The position numbers and the translations under genes are program-made. A stretch of DNA of 6,514 bases, from positions 1-6,514 of the forward strand of contig CAAEKQ010000167.1 in assembly GCA_900756575.1 (NCBI GenBank), read 5' to 3'. Each line of letters starts with the position of its first letter. The stretch's first letter is position 1. The notes beneath the pieces are model-generated. The model was not told where the DNA came from and did no database searches. It saw only the letters and a list, made by a program, of their open reading frames with translations. The stretch is from an uncultured Oscillospiraceae bacterium (lineage in GTDB: Bacteria; Bacillota; Clostridia; Oscillospirales; Oscillospiraceae). Positions 1-5,698 of this stretch are shown piece after piece.

Positions 1-47
1 CCGGGGCCGCCAGGACCACCGGGGCCGCCAGGACCACCGGGGCCGCC
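1..47. repeat. 18-bp perfect tandem repeat encoding Gly-Gly-Pro
   Basis: On the plus strand the unit ccggggccgccaggacca occurs twice exactly (1-18, 19-36), followed by 11 bases of a third copy (37-47). The array may continue past the left edge. Read on the minus strand each unit encodes two Gly-Gly-Pro triplets, one using GGC/GGC/CCC and the other GGT/GGT/CCT. Synonymous codons alternate in the same order in each copy. This shows duplication of an 18-bp DNA unit rather than only selection for the amino acids. Confidence 0.9.
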
Positions 48-1385
48 AGCCATGGGATCAAAGCTGGGAGCAGGCATCTTGGAGGTAATCTGGCCATTCT
101 CAGAGGGCCAGCCGGGAACCTCGTTGAACTCGGTGTTGAACATGGGGCCTGCATCGGTCATCTTTGCGCCCACCAGGTTGTCGTCGTCGTCCATCATCTG
201 GAGAATCACGCCGTTGCCGGTATGCAGCTTTGCGCCGTCTTCCACGTCGCAGGTCACGCCGCCGGACTTCAGCAGGAAGACCGCATTGTTGGCATTGACC
301 TGGGTGCCCTCGGTATAGACGATCTTGCCGTCGCCGTGAGCCATGACGCCAAACTCGCAGTCAATGCGGGTGATGCGGCCTCTACCGGGTGCCTCATAAA
401 CCGTCTCGCCGGTAATGGGCGAAACGAACTTGATGGTGCCCTTGGAGGACTTATAAACAGCGGTGCCGCCCCGGAGCACTGCACCGTGGGTGCCGACCTT
501 AATGTCAACGCCGGAGAACTCCTCATAGGCGTTGCCGATGATGTAGGAGCCGTAGCCGGAGCCGTACTTCTTGGAGTAGGGATCCTTGGCGTCGTCAGCG
601 GACAGATTCTCACCCAGGAGGATCATGTCGGAGTCCGCCACATACAGGTGCATATTCTGGCCTGCGTCGGTGGACAGAACGCCCCACTGATTTGCCTTGA
701 AGCAGGAATCCACGATATAAGCGGAACCGCGATCACCCTCCAGGTTGATACCACGGGCGTTGCCGGTGATACCCAGCACCCACGGGGGAGCGACCATGGT
801 CTTCTGGTTAGCGGAGTTCACATAGCCGTCATAGAGCTTGCCGCCGCGAACGGTGACGTTGCAGTCCTTGAACAGGCACTCGGAACGGTCGTCACAGAAC
901 ACAGCGGGCTTTGCGACGCCGATGGAGTTGATCTGGGTGTTTTCCACCGCAAGCTTTGCACCCTTAAAGCCGGCCAGAACGGCGCCGTAGCCGGAGAAGT
1001 CGCAGACGTGCTTACCGTCGGACTTGGTGTCAAAGTTCAGGACGGAGTTCTTGATGCTGTAGGTGCCGCCGACGGAAACCACTGCGGAGAAGTCATCGGA
1101 AGTGGAGTTGATCACTGCGCCGTCGATGCGCTCGCCGGTGACGGTGCCGCCGACGATTGCGCCCTTGACGGAGTTCTTCTCGTCAACGCCGCCCTCATTG
1201 ACCATAACGGCAGCACGATAAGGCTCGATGCCGCGCCTATCAAAGCTGGCGGGCTGCTCGGCCAGACGCTCAGTTACGACGAATTCCGCGTTGTCGGGGT
1301 ATTCCTGCCCCGGCACATAAGAAACTTCCACGCCGTCTACCAGAACGGTAACCAGCTTGCCCTCAGGAGCTGTAAAGGTTTTCAT
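1..1385 (-). CDS. Putative right-handed beta-helix repeat protein with collagen-like Gly-Gly-Pro tail (partial, 3' end outside window)
   Basis: Reading from ATG at 1385 gives 461 residues with no stop before the left edge. The start is supported by AAAGGAG at 1394-1400 (8 nt spacing) and by a promoter just upstream. The N-terminus (MKTFTAPEG...) has no signal peptide, lipobox or membrane segment that I can see. Residues about 60-400 are short beta-prone segments full of Gly, Asn, Asp and Val, each about 20 residues long. Examples are GVLSTDAG near 235, GAVLRGG near 301, GVMAHGDG near 346 and AVFLLKSGG near 368. This pattern fits stacked coils of a parallel beta-helix, as in pectate-lyase-like or adhesin-like folds. 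Other recognisable pieces are APPWVLGITGN near 199-209 and GYGSYIIGN near 277-285. From residue 447 the sequence is strict (GGP)n. I see no catalytic signature. A surface or matrix protein is an inference, and the apparent lack of an export signal argues against it. The product is unnamed and the fold call is moderate. Confidence 0.75.
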   Translation of the reverse strand, partial: MKTFTAPEGKLVTVLVDGVEVSYVPGQEYPDNAEFVVTERLAEQPASFDRRGIEPYRAAVMVNEGGVDEKNSVKGAIVGGTVTGERIDGAVINSTSDDFSAVVSVGGTYSIKNSVLNFDTKSDGKHVCDFSGYGAVLAGFKGAKLAVENTQINSIGVAKPAVFCDDRSECLFKDCNVTVRGGKLYDGYVNSANQKTMVAPPWVLGITGNARGINLEGDRGSAYIVDSCFKANQWGVLSTDAGQNMHLYVADSDMILLGENLSADDAKDPYSKKYGSGYGSYIIGNAYEEFSGVDIKVGTHGAVLRGGTAVYKSSKGTIKFVSPITGETVYEAPGRGRITRIDCEFGVMAHGDGKIVYTEGTQVNANNAVFLLKSGGVTCDVEDGAKLHTGNGVILQMMDDDDNLVGAKMTDAGPMFNTEFNEVPGWPSENGQITSKMPAPSFDPMAGGPGGPGGPGGPGGP

Positions 1386-1443
1386 GTGGGATTCTCCTTT
1401 ATATTCAGATTTGGAAAGCCATTTTGGTTTCTAACCGCTTTAT

Positions 1444-1472
1444 AGTATACCCTTTTTCTTTCGAAATGGCAA
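1444..1472 (-). promoter_or_regulatory. Sigma-A-type promoter of the beta-helix gene
   Basis: On the minus strand, -35 TTGCCA (1472-1467) and -10 TATACT (1449-1444) are separated by exactly 17 bases. Transcription would start near 1437, giving a leader of about 50 nt before the ATG at 1385. No other strong promoter was seen between the lipoprotein gene and this start. Confidence 0.75.
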
Positions 1473-1529
1473 GAATTTATAGGGGTATGATTGGGCGGTT
1501 TTTCCCCCAAATGTCCACCACACCGCAAA

Positions 1530-1558
1530 CGGCTCCCTGCCTGTTTGGCAGGGAGCCG
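1530..1558 (-). terminator. Strong stem-loop after the lipoprotein gene, probable terminator
   Basis: A perfect 12-bp, GC-rich inverted repeat (1530-1541 with 1547-1558) has a 5-nt loop and lies 31 nt beyond the lipoprotein stop codon. On the minus strand it is followed by only three T residues before GCGG, so the U-tract is poor. No plus-strand gene ends here, so the lipoprotein transcript is its natural user. It could also act as a 3' stability element or as a leaky terminator. Confidence 0.6.
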
Positions 1559-1589
1559 CTCAATGGATGATTCAATTGCTGTGGCGGAG

Positions 1590-2237
1590 TTATTCGTCGT
1601 CCTGGCTGATGCCGGTAATGACCTCGCCGTCGCTATTGCGCAGGGTGGTAACTGTAAAGCCGCCGCTGAAATACAGAGTGCCAATCTCGCCCTGGGAAGG
1701 ATCCTTTTCGTCCACATAGTCATAGTCGGAACGAACCGGATAGCCCAGCTTGTCGATCAGCTCGGACAGCTGCTTGCCCACGTACTCCATCACCTCGTCA
1801 TAGGTTGCCGTGGATGCAGGCTGCGGAGGAGAAACCGCCGGAGAGGTAGACGGCGAAACCGTAGGCGTGGTACTGCCGCCATTATTGCCGCCGTTGCCAC
1901 CGTTATTGCCGCCGTTTCCGCCGTTTCCGTTGCCGCCGCCATTCCCGTTGCCGCCGTTATTGCCGCTCTGGCTGGGGCTGGGGCTTGTGGTGCCGCCATT
2001 CTCGCCCTGGTCGTTCTGACCGGGTTCACCGCCGGTGCTGCCGTCGGGCATGGTGACGTTGGGGCTTACCTCCTGGGCCATGGAGGGTTGCGCCGATGGA
2101 TTGACCGCGACGCCAAAGGTCTGGAGCCCTTCCGGGGTGGAATTATCTTGAACAGATTCTCTGCCAACGCCGCATCCGGCCAGCATCAAAACGGCCAGAA
2201 CTGCGGCAAGGATCGGAATCAAACGTTTATGGTTCAT
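1590..2237 (-). CDS. Putative lipoprotein with Gly/Asn-rich spacer and small C-terminal domain
   Basis: This is a 215-residue protein. The N-terminus has basic residues (MNHKR), a hydrophobic stretch and the lipobox L19-A20-G21-C22. It should therefore be exported by Sec, lipidated at Cys22 and anchored to the outer face of the membrane. Residues 23-90 are polar and Pro/Ser/Thr/Gly-rich. Residues 92-121 are almost only Gly and Asn. Residues 122-145 are Ser/Thr/Pro-rich. A compact C-terminal domain of about 70 residues follows (YDEVMEYV, LIDKLGYP, YFSGGFTVTTL, GEVITGI). It resembles the small alpha/beta repeats found in uncharacterised Clostridia lipoproteins, which may have a BLIP-like fold; this is from memory only. 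The start at 2237 is chosen because AAAGGAG at 2246-2252 precedes it by 8 nt and the signal peptide begins there. The in-frame ATG at 2291 lies upstream of the -10 element. The function is unknown. Confidence 0.85.
   Translation of the reverse strand: MNHKRLIPILAAVLAVLMLAGCGVGRESVQDNSTPEGLQTFGVAVNPSAQPSMAQEVSPNVTMPDGSTGGEPGQNDQGENGGTTSPSPSQSGNNGGNGNGGGNGNGGNGGNNGGNGGNNGGSTTPTVSPSTSPAVSPPQPASTATYDEVMEYVGKQLSELIDKLGYPVRSDYDYVDEKDPSQGEIGTLYFSGGFTVTTLRNSDGEVITGISQDDE
1875..1964 (-). repeat. Low-complexity Gly/Asn-coding tract in the lipoprotein
   Basis: These 90 bases encode residues 92-121 of the lipoprotein, nearly all Gly and Asn in GNNGG and GNGG permutations. At DNA level it is an imperfect series of gcc, gtt and tcc triplets on the plus strand. 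The tract probably acts as a flexible spacer holding the C-terminal domain away from the membrane. Its repetitive nature makes length variation between strains likely. Confidence 0.8.
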
Positions 2238-2279
2238 ACTCGCTGCTCCTTTCTGTGTCAATGTTCCGCTTATTTGGTG

Positions 2280-2308
2280 ATTATAGCACACAACGCGGGA
2301 TTTGACCA
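2280..2308 (-). promoter_or_regulatory. Extended -10 promoter of the lipoprotein gene
   Basis: On the minus strand there is a consensus -10 TATAAT (2285-2280). The bases TGC immediately before it form an extended -10 (TGCTATAAT). The -35 TGGTCA (2308-2303) matches consensus at four of six positions, with a 17-base spacer. Transcription would start near 2273, about 36 nt before the ATG at 2237. This suggests the lipoprotein can be expressed independently of rpe, which ends at 2357. Confidence 0.75.
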
Positions 2309-2356
2309 GAGAAAACCGCTGTTTTTCCCATTTCTAAGAAAATCTTAATGGTTCTT

Positions 2357-3013
2357 TTACACCAGGCTGTGGAGTCCTGCCACGAATTCCGCCGTGTTTT
2401 CCGCCTTAAAGAATGCGCTTCCGGCCACCAACACGTTGGCACCGGCCTCCACGCAGGTCTTGCCGGTGGCGAGATTTACGCCGCCGTCTACCTCCAGCTC
2501 CACACCGGGGGTGCGGACGTCAATGATCTTCCGCAGGGCGCGAACCTTGCTCATCATGTCCTCCATGAACTTCTGGCCGCCGAAGCCGGGCTCCACGGTC
2601 ATGACCAGGATCATGTCCATCAGATCCATATAGGGATCCACGGCGCTGGCAGGGGTGCCGGGCTTAATGGAAACCGCGGCCCGCACGCCTTTCCGGCGGA
2701 TCATTTTCAGTGCCTCCTGATTGTTCTCCACGGTGTCGGCCTCAGCATGGATGGTGACGATATCCGCGCCGGCGTCGCAGAACTGCTCCACATAGCGGAT
2801 GGGCCGGTCGATCATCAGATGAACGTCCAGGGGCAAGTCGGTGATCTTCCGAATGGCTGCCACCACGGGAATGCCAATGGTGATATTGGGGACAAACAGC
2901 CCGTCCATCACATCAATATGGACATAATCTGCGCCGCTTTCCTGCAAATGGCGAATATCCCGCTCCAGATTGACAAAATCCGCAGACAGAATGGAAGGTG
3001 CAACTTTAATCAT
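2357..3013 (-). CDS. rpe: Ribulose-phosphate 3-epimerase
   Basis: This cytoplasmic TIM-barrel enzyme interconverts D-ribulose 5-phosphate and D-xylulose 5-phosphate in the pentose phosphate pathway. The 218-residue length is normal for the family, and the protein is complete from MIKVAPSILSADF to its TAA stop. Family motifs appear in order: PSILSAD at 6-12, HIDVMDG at 32-38 with metal and catalytic positions His32 and Asp34, DVHLM at 63-67 with His65, the phosphate loop VEPGFGGQ at 140-147, VDGG at 175-178 with the second catalytic Asp176, and AGSA at 197-200. No key residue is missing. An AAGGAA-type ribosome site lies in the 16-nt gap after the upstream ilvA-type gene, so the two are probably translated from one mRNA. 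In many Firmicutes rpe sits near ribosome-assembly and signalling genes (rsgA, prkC), so this pairing is less usual. Confidence 0.97.
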   Translation of the reverse strand: MIKVAPSILSADFVNLERDIRHLQESGADYVHIDVMDGLFVPNITIGIPVVAAIRKITDLPLDVHLMIDRPIRYVEQFCDAGADIVTIHAEADTVENNQEALKMIRRKGVRAAVSIKPGTPASAVDPYMDLMDMILVMTVEPGFGGQKFMEDMMSKVRALRKIIDVRTPGVELEVDGGVNLATGKTCVEAGANVLVAGSAFFKAENTAEFVAGLHSLV

Positions 3014-3029
3014 GGGTTTCGTTCCTTTC

Positions 3030-4259
3030 TTACATCTGTACGCCGGTGGTGGAGACAGTAGTAACCAGCTTCACCTGATAACCTGCGTCCTCCATAGCCT
3101 TGATGATGGCAGCCTTATGGCTGTGGCCAAATGCCTCCAGAGTCACCTGCAGCTCTACCTCTGCCTGACGGTTGATGGATACAAACTGGTTGTGCTCCAG
3201 CTTGATGATGTTGCCCTGCTGATCGGACACGATCTTGGCCACCTTCAAAAGCTCGCCGGGCTGATCCGGCAGCAGCACGGAGAAGGTGAATACGCGGCCC
3301 CGGCGAATCAGGCCATGCTGCACCAGGCTGCTCATGGTGATTACGTCCATGTTGCCGCCGCTGAGGATGGGCACCACGCACTTGCCCTTGCAGTCGATGT
3401 GGTTCAGGGCCGCAATGGTCAGGAGGCCGGAGTTCTCCACGATCATCTTGTGCTTTTCCATCATGTCCAGAAATGCGTCCACCAGTTCGTCATCCTCGAT
3501 GGTGATGATCTCGTCTACGTTCTCCTGGACATAGGGGAACACCTTGTCGCCCACGGTCTTCACCGCAACGCCGTCGGCAATGGTGGTAACGCCGGGCAGG
3601 GTAACGGGATGACCGGCCTCCAGCGCGGCCTTCATGGATGCAGCGCCCACAGGCTCTACACCGATGACTTTGACGTTGGGGTTTAACAGCTTGGTCAGAG
3701 TGGAAACGCCCGCTGCCAGTCCGCCGCCGCCGATGGGCATCAGGATAATGTCCACATCCGGCAAATCCTTAAAGATCTCATAGGCAATGGTGCCCTGGCC
3801 GGTGGCAACGGTCAGATCATTAAAGGGATGTACATAGGTCAGGCCCTTTTCCTCGCTGAGCTTCAGGGCCACGGCAGCGGACTCGTCAAAGCAGCTGCCC
3901 TCCAGCACCACATGGGCACCGTAGTCCTTGGTGTTGTTGACCTTGACCAGCGGCGTGGTGGTGGGCATAACGATGGTAGCCTCAATGCCTGCCCGCTGGG
4001 CCGCAAACGCAACGCCCTGGGCATGGTTGCCTGCGGAGGCCGTAACCAGCCCCTTGGCCTTCTCCTCGTCGGTGAGGGTGGAGACCTTATAGCATGCGCC
4101 ACGCACCTTATAAGCGCCTGTGACCTGCATATTCTCCGGCTTAATGTAAACCTCGCCCCCAGTGCGTTTGGAGTAGTAGGGGCTGTGAATCAGGTTTGTG
4201 TTGGAAAGGATTCCGGAGAGCAGATCTCTTGCCTCCCGGAACTCGGTGAGCGTCATCAT
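3030..4259 (-). CDS. ilvA: Threonine ammonia-lyase (threonine dehydratase) with C-terminal ACT domain
   Basis: This PLP enzyme deaminates L-threonine to 2-oxobutanoate, feeding isoleucine synthesis or threonine catabolism. At 409 residues it fits the medium-length TdcB/IlvA-like class rather than the E. coli IlvA of about 510. PLP-fold motifs are intact: TGAYKVRGA at 47-55 with Schiff-base Lys51, SAGNHAQG at 75-82, the phosphate-binding IGGGG near 176-180, and SGGN at 300-303. Residues about 323-400 form one ACT domain (FTFSVLLPDQPGELLKVAKI), consistent with allosteric amino-acid control. ATG at 4259 is preferred because AGAAGG precedes it by 8 nt; a second ATG follows directly. It is the first gene of a probable ilvA-rpe operon and diverges from telA. 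Biosynthetic (ilvA) and catabolic (tdcB) roles cannot be separated here, and no other ilv gene is in the window. Confidence 0.95.
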   Translation of the reverse strand: MMTLTEFREARDLLSGILSNTNLIHSPYYSKRTGGEVYIKPENMQVTGAYKVRGACYKVSTLTDEEKAKGLVTASAGNHAQGVAFAAQRAGIEATIVMPTTTPLVKVNNTKDYGAHVVLEGSCFDESAAVALKLSEEKGLTYVHPFNDLTVATGQGTIAYEIFKDLPDVDIILMPIGGGGLAAGVSTLTKLLNPNVKVIGVEPVGAASMKAALEAGHPVTLPGVTTIADGVAVKTVGDKVFPYVQENVDEIITIEDDELVDAFLDMMEKHKMIVENSGLLTIAALNHIDCKGKCVVPILSGGNMDVITMSSLVQHGLIRRGRVFTFSVLLPDQPGELLKVAKIVSDQQGNIIKLEHNQFVSINRQAEVELQVTLEAFGHSHKAAIIKAMEDAGYQVKLVTTVSTTGVQM

Positions 4260-4328
4260 AGTTGATACCTTCTTTGGATGTTATTCCTGCCGGAGTGTAT
4301 CCTTACAATCATTCCGGACAATGATACC

Positions 4329-4357
4329 AGTATAATATGAAATTGAAATGGTGTCAA
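4329..4357 (-). promoter_or_regulatory. Promoter of the ilvA-rpe transcript
   Basis: On the minus strand, a perfect -35 TTGACA (4357-4352) and -10 TATACT (4334-4329) are separated by 17 bases. Transcription would start near 4322, giving a leader of about 63 nt. The leader opens with a small inverted repeat (4308-4313 with 4320-4325). It is too short for a T-box. Confidence 0.85.
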
Positions 4358-4386
4358 CCGCCCATTCCTGCTTGACAGCCATTTCA
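4344..4386. repeat. Inverted repeat centred between the divergent promoters
   Basis: Plus-strand tgaaatggtgtcaa (4344-4357) is the reverse complement of ttgacagccatttca (4372-4386), apart from one inserted G in the right arm. The arms are separated by 14 bases. Each arm contains the -35 hexamer of one divergent promoter plus the first eight or nine spacer bases. It could be a two-sided operator for one regulator, or partly a by-product of two consensus -35 sites. The shared CCATTTCA beyond the hexamer is not explained by promoter consensus. Confidence 0.7.
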
Positions 4387-4400
4387 GAATGCGGTACAAT
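4372..4400 (+). promoter_or_regulatory. Promoter of the telA-TPM transcript
   Basis: A perfect -35 TTGACA (4372-4377) and -10 TACAAT (4395-4400) have a 17-base spacer. The start would be near 4407, leaving a leader of roughly 97 nt before the ATG at 4504. The leader begins with gcaaag (4408-4413), which can pair with ctttgc (4434-4439). It ends with the ribosome site AAAGGAG at 4489-4495. Confidence 0.85.
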
Positions 4401-4503
4401 GATTTTTGCAAAGGTGAATTTTATTGAATGATGCTTTGCGTTATTTTGTAAATATCTTTTACCCACTTTAACCATAAGACAATACGATAAAGGAGAAACA
4501 ATC

Positions 4504-5643
4504 ATGGACGAAAAGATTCCTGAACTGACCCTGACCCCCGACCTCAGCGACATTCCTTCCCCCGAGTCCAAGCCCCAGGAGCAGGTTGCCACCACTCAGA
4601 AAACCGGCCCTGACCTCTCCGGTCTCAGCCCTGCCGAGCAGAAGGCCGTGCTGGATTTCGCGGATAAAATCGACCTGACCAATTCCGGCGTGGTGCTGCA
4701 ATACGGCGCTGCGGCCCAGAAGAACATTGCAAACTTCTCCGAATCCACCCTGAACGCTGTCCGCACCAAGGACATGGGGGAGCTGGGCGATATGGTCACC
4801 AATCTTCTGGGGGAGCTCAAGGGCTTCTCCGCCGAGGAGGAGGAAAAGAAGGGCTTCTTCGGTATGTTCAAAAAGGCTTCCAACAACCTTCAGAACATGA
4901 AAATCAAATATGAGAAGGCCGAAGAAAATGTGGATCGCATTGCCGAGCAGCTGGAGCAGCACCAGATGGTTCTCATGAAGGATGCCGCCCTGCTGGATCA
5001 GATGTACGATAAGAACCTGGAGTATTTCAAGCAGCTGTCCATGTACATTCTCGCCGGTGAAAAGAAGCTGGCAGATGAGCGGGCCACCACCCTCCAGGAG
5101 CTCTATGCCAAGGCTCAGGCATCCGGCCTCCCCGAGGACGCCCAGGCCGCCAACGACTATGCAGCGCTCTGCGACCGGTTTGAGAAGAAGCTCTATGATC
5201 TGAAGCTCACCCGTCAGATCTCCATCCAGATGGGCCCCCAGATCCGGATGATTCAGAATAACGACACCCTGATGACCGAAAAGATCCAGACCTCTCTGGT
5301 CAACACCATTCCCCTGTGGAAGAGCCAGATGGTTTTGGCCCTGGGCATCAACCACTCCAAGCAGGCCATGGAGGCTCAGCGCGCCGTTTCCGACATGACC
5401 AACGAACTGCTGAAAAAGAACGCCGATATGCTCAAGGTCGCCACCATTGAAACCGCCAAGGAATCCGAGCGTGGCATTGTAGACATCGAAACCCTCCAGC
5501 ATACCAACGAGAGCCTGATCTCCACCCTGGACGAGGTGATGACCATCCAGACCGAGGGCCGTCAGAAGCGGAAGGACGCAGAAGCCGAGCTCCAGCGCAT
5601 TGAAGGTCAGCTGCGGCAGAAGCTGTTAGAAATTCACCAATAA
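4504..5643 (+). CDS. telA: TelA family protein (toxic anion / tellurite resistance family)
   Basis: This 379-residue cytoplasmic protein, almost entirely helical, is of the TelA/KlaA family. Members are linked to tellurite, cell-wall antibiotic and bacteriocin tolerance in several Firmicutes, but the molecular mechanism is not settled. Residues 1-40 are Pro/Thr/Ser/Glu-rich and probably disordered. From about 41 long amphipathic, coiled-coil-prone helices follow. Family-typical stretches include the FGMFKKA region at 119-125, YDKNLEYFKQLSMYILAGE at 168-186, TLMTEKIQTSLVNTIPLWKSQ at 255-275, and the Gln/Lys/Arg-rich last helix. There is no signal peptide or membrane span, and length is normal. 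Start: AAAGGAG at 4489-4495, 8 nt from the ATG. The TPM-domain gene 55 nt downstream fits an envelope-stress operon. The partner xpaC, often beside telA in Bacilli, is not in the window. Family assignment is firm; a resistance phenotype is inference. Confidence 0.92.
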   Translation: MDEKIPELTLTPDLSDIPSPESKPQEQVATTQKTGPDLSGLSPAEQKAVLDFADKIDLTNSGVVLQYGAAAQKNIANFSESTLNAVRTKDMGELGDMVTNLLGELKGFSAEEEEKKGFFGMFKKASNNLQNMKIKYEKAEENVDRIAEQLEQHQMVLMKDAALLDQMYDKNLEYFKQLSMYILAGEKKLADERATTLQELYAKAQASGLPEDAQAANDYAALCDRFEKKLYDLKLTRQISIQMGPQIRMIQNNDTLMTEKIQTSLVNTIPLWKSQMVLALGINHSKQAMEAQRAVSDMTNELLKKNADMLKVATIETAKESERGIVDIETLQHTNESLISTLDEVMTIQTEGRQKRKDAEAELQRIEGQLRQKLLEIHQ

Positions 5644-5647
5644 GTAA

Positions 5648-5683
5648 ACAATTTTGCATTGTAGGGGGCCAATTCGGCCCCCT
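5648..5683 (+). other. Two adjacent stem-loops in the telA-TPM gap
   Basis: The first stem pairs acaat (5648-5652) with attgt (5658-5662). The second, GC-rich stem pairs agggggcc (5663-5670) with ggccccct (5676-5683) around a 5-nt aattc loop. A run of five T (5692-5696) comes only after eight more bases, which contain the ribosome site GGAGG (5687-5691) of the next gene. The stem-to-T distance makes a full intrinsic terminator unlikely. Partial termination, mRNA processing or protection of the telA 3' end are alternatives. Confidence 0.5.
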
Positions 5684-5698
5684 GCCGGAGGTTTTTCT

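Noticed and set aside
222..1445. A 407-codon plus-strand open frame opposite the beta-helix gene
   Set aside because: It lies antisense to a frame with a good promoter and ribosome site. Its translation is Ala/Val/Gly/Leu/Asp-rich with no recognisable motif, as expected for the shadow of a GC-rich gene.
1491..1510. Imperfect inverted repeat ttgggcgg...cccccaa upstream of the beta-helix promoter
   Set aside because: The stem is short with a C-C mismatch and has no T-run on either strand; not distinguishable from chance.
2238..2291. A longer lipoprotein start at 2291
   Set aside because: It would put 18 non-signal residues before the signal peptide, has no ribosome site, and begins upstream of the predicted -10 box at 2280-2285.
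1491..2348. A 285-codon plus-strand frame across the lipoprotein gene
   Set aside because: Its middle is an artefact of the Gly/Asn tract read backwards (Arg-rich then Ala/Val-rich), and it spans two promoters and a hairpin of the opposite strand.
2328..2351. Small hairpin just after the rpe stop (taaga/tctta with outer ccat/atgg) as a terminator
   Set aside because: The stem is AT-rich with a bulge, and on the minus strand it is followed by GGGAAAAAC rather than a T-run. It may be a minor 3' structure only, so read-through from rpe is possible.
2348..3686. Two plus-strand frames (2348-3061 and 2970-3686) antisense to rpe and ilvA
   Set aside because: Both lie opposite enzymes identified with complete catalytic motifs; their His/Gly/Leu-rich products show no family signature.
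4260..4328. T-box or other riboswitch upstream of ilvA
   Set aside because: The predicted leader is only about 63 nt, with no T-box sequence and no terminator/antiterminator pair visible.
4468..5502. A 344-codon minus-strand frame opposite telA
   Set aside because: telA is a full-length recognised family member with promoter and ribosome site; the antisense product is Leu/Gly/His-rich shadow sequence.
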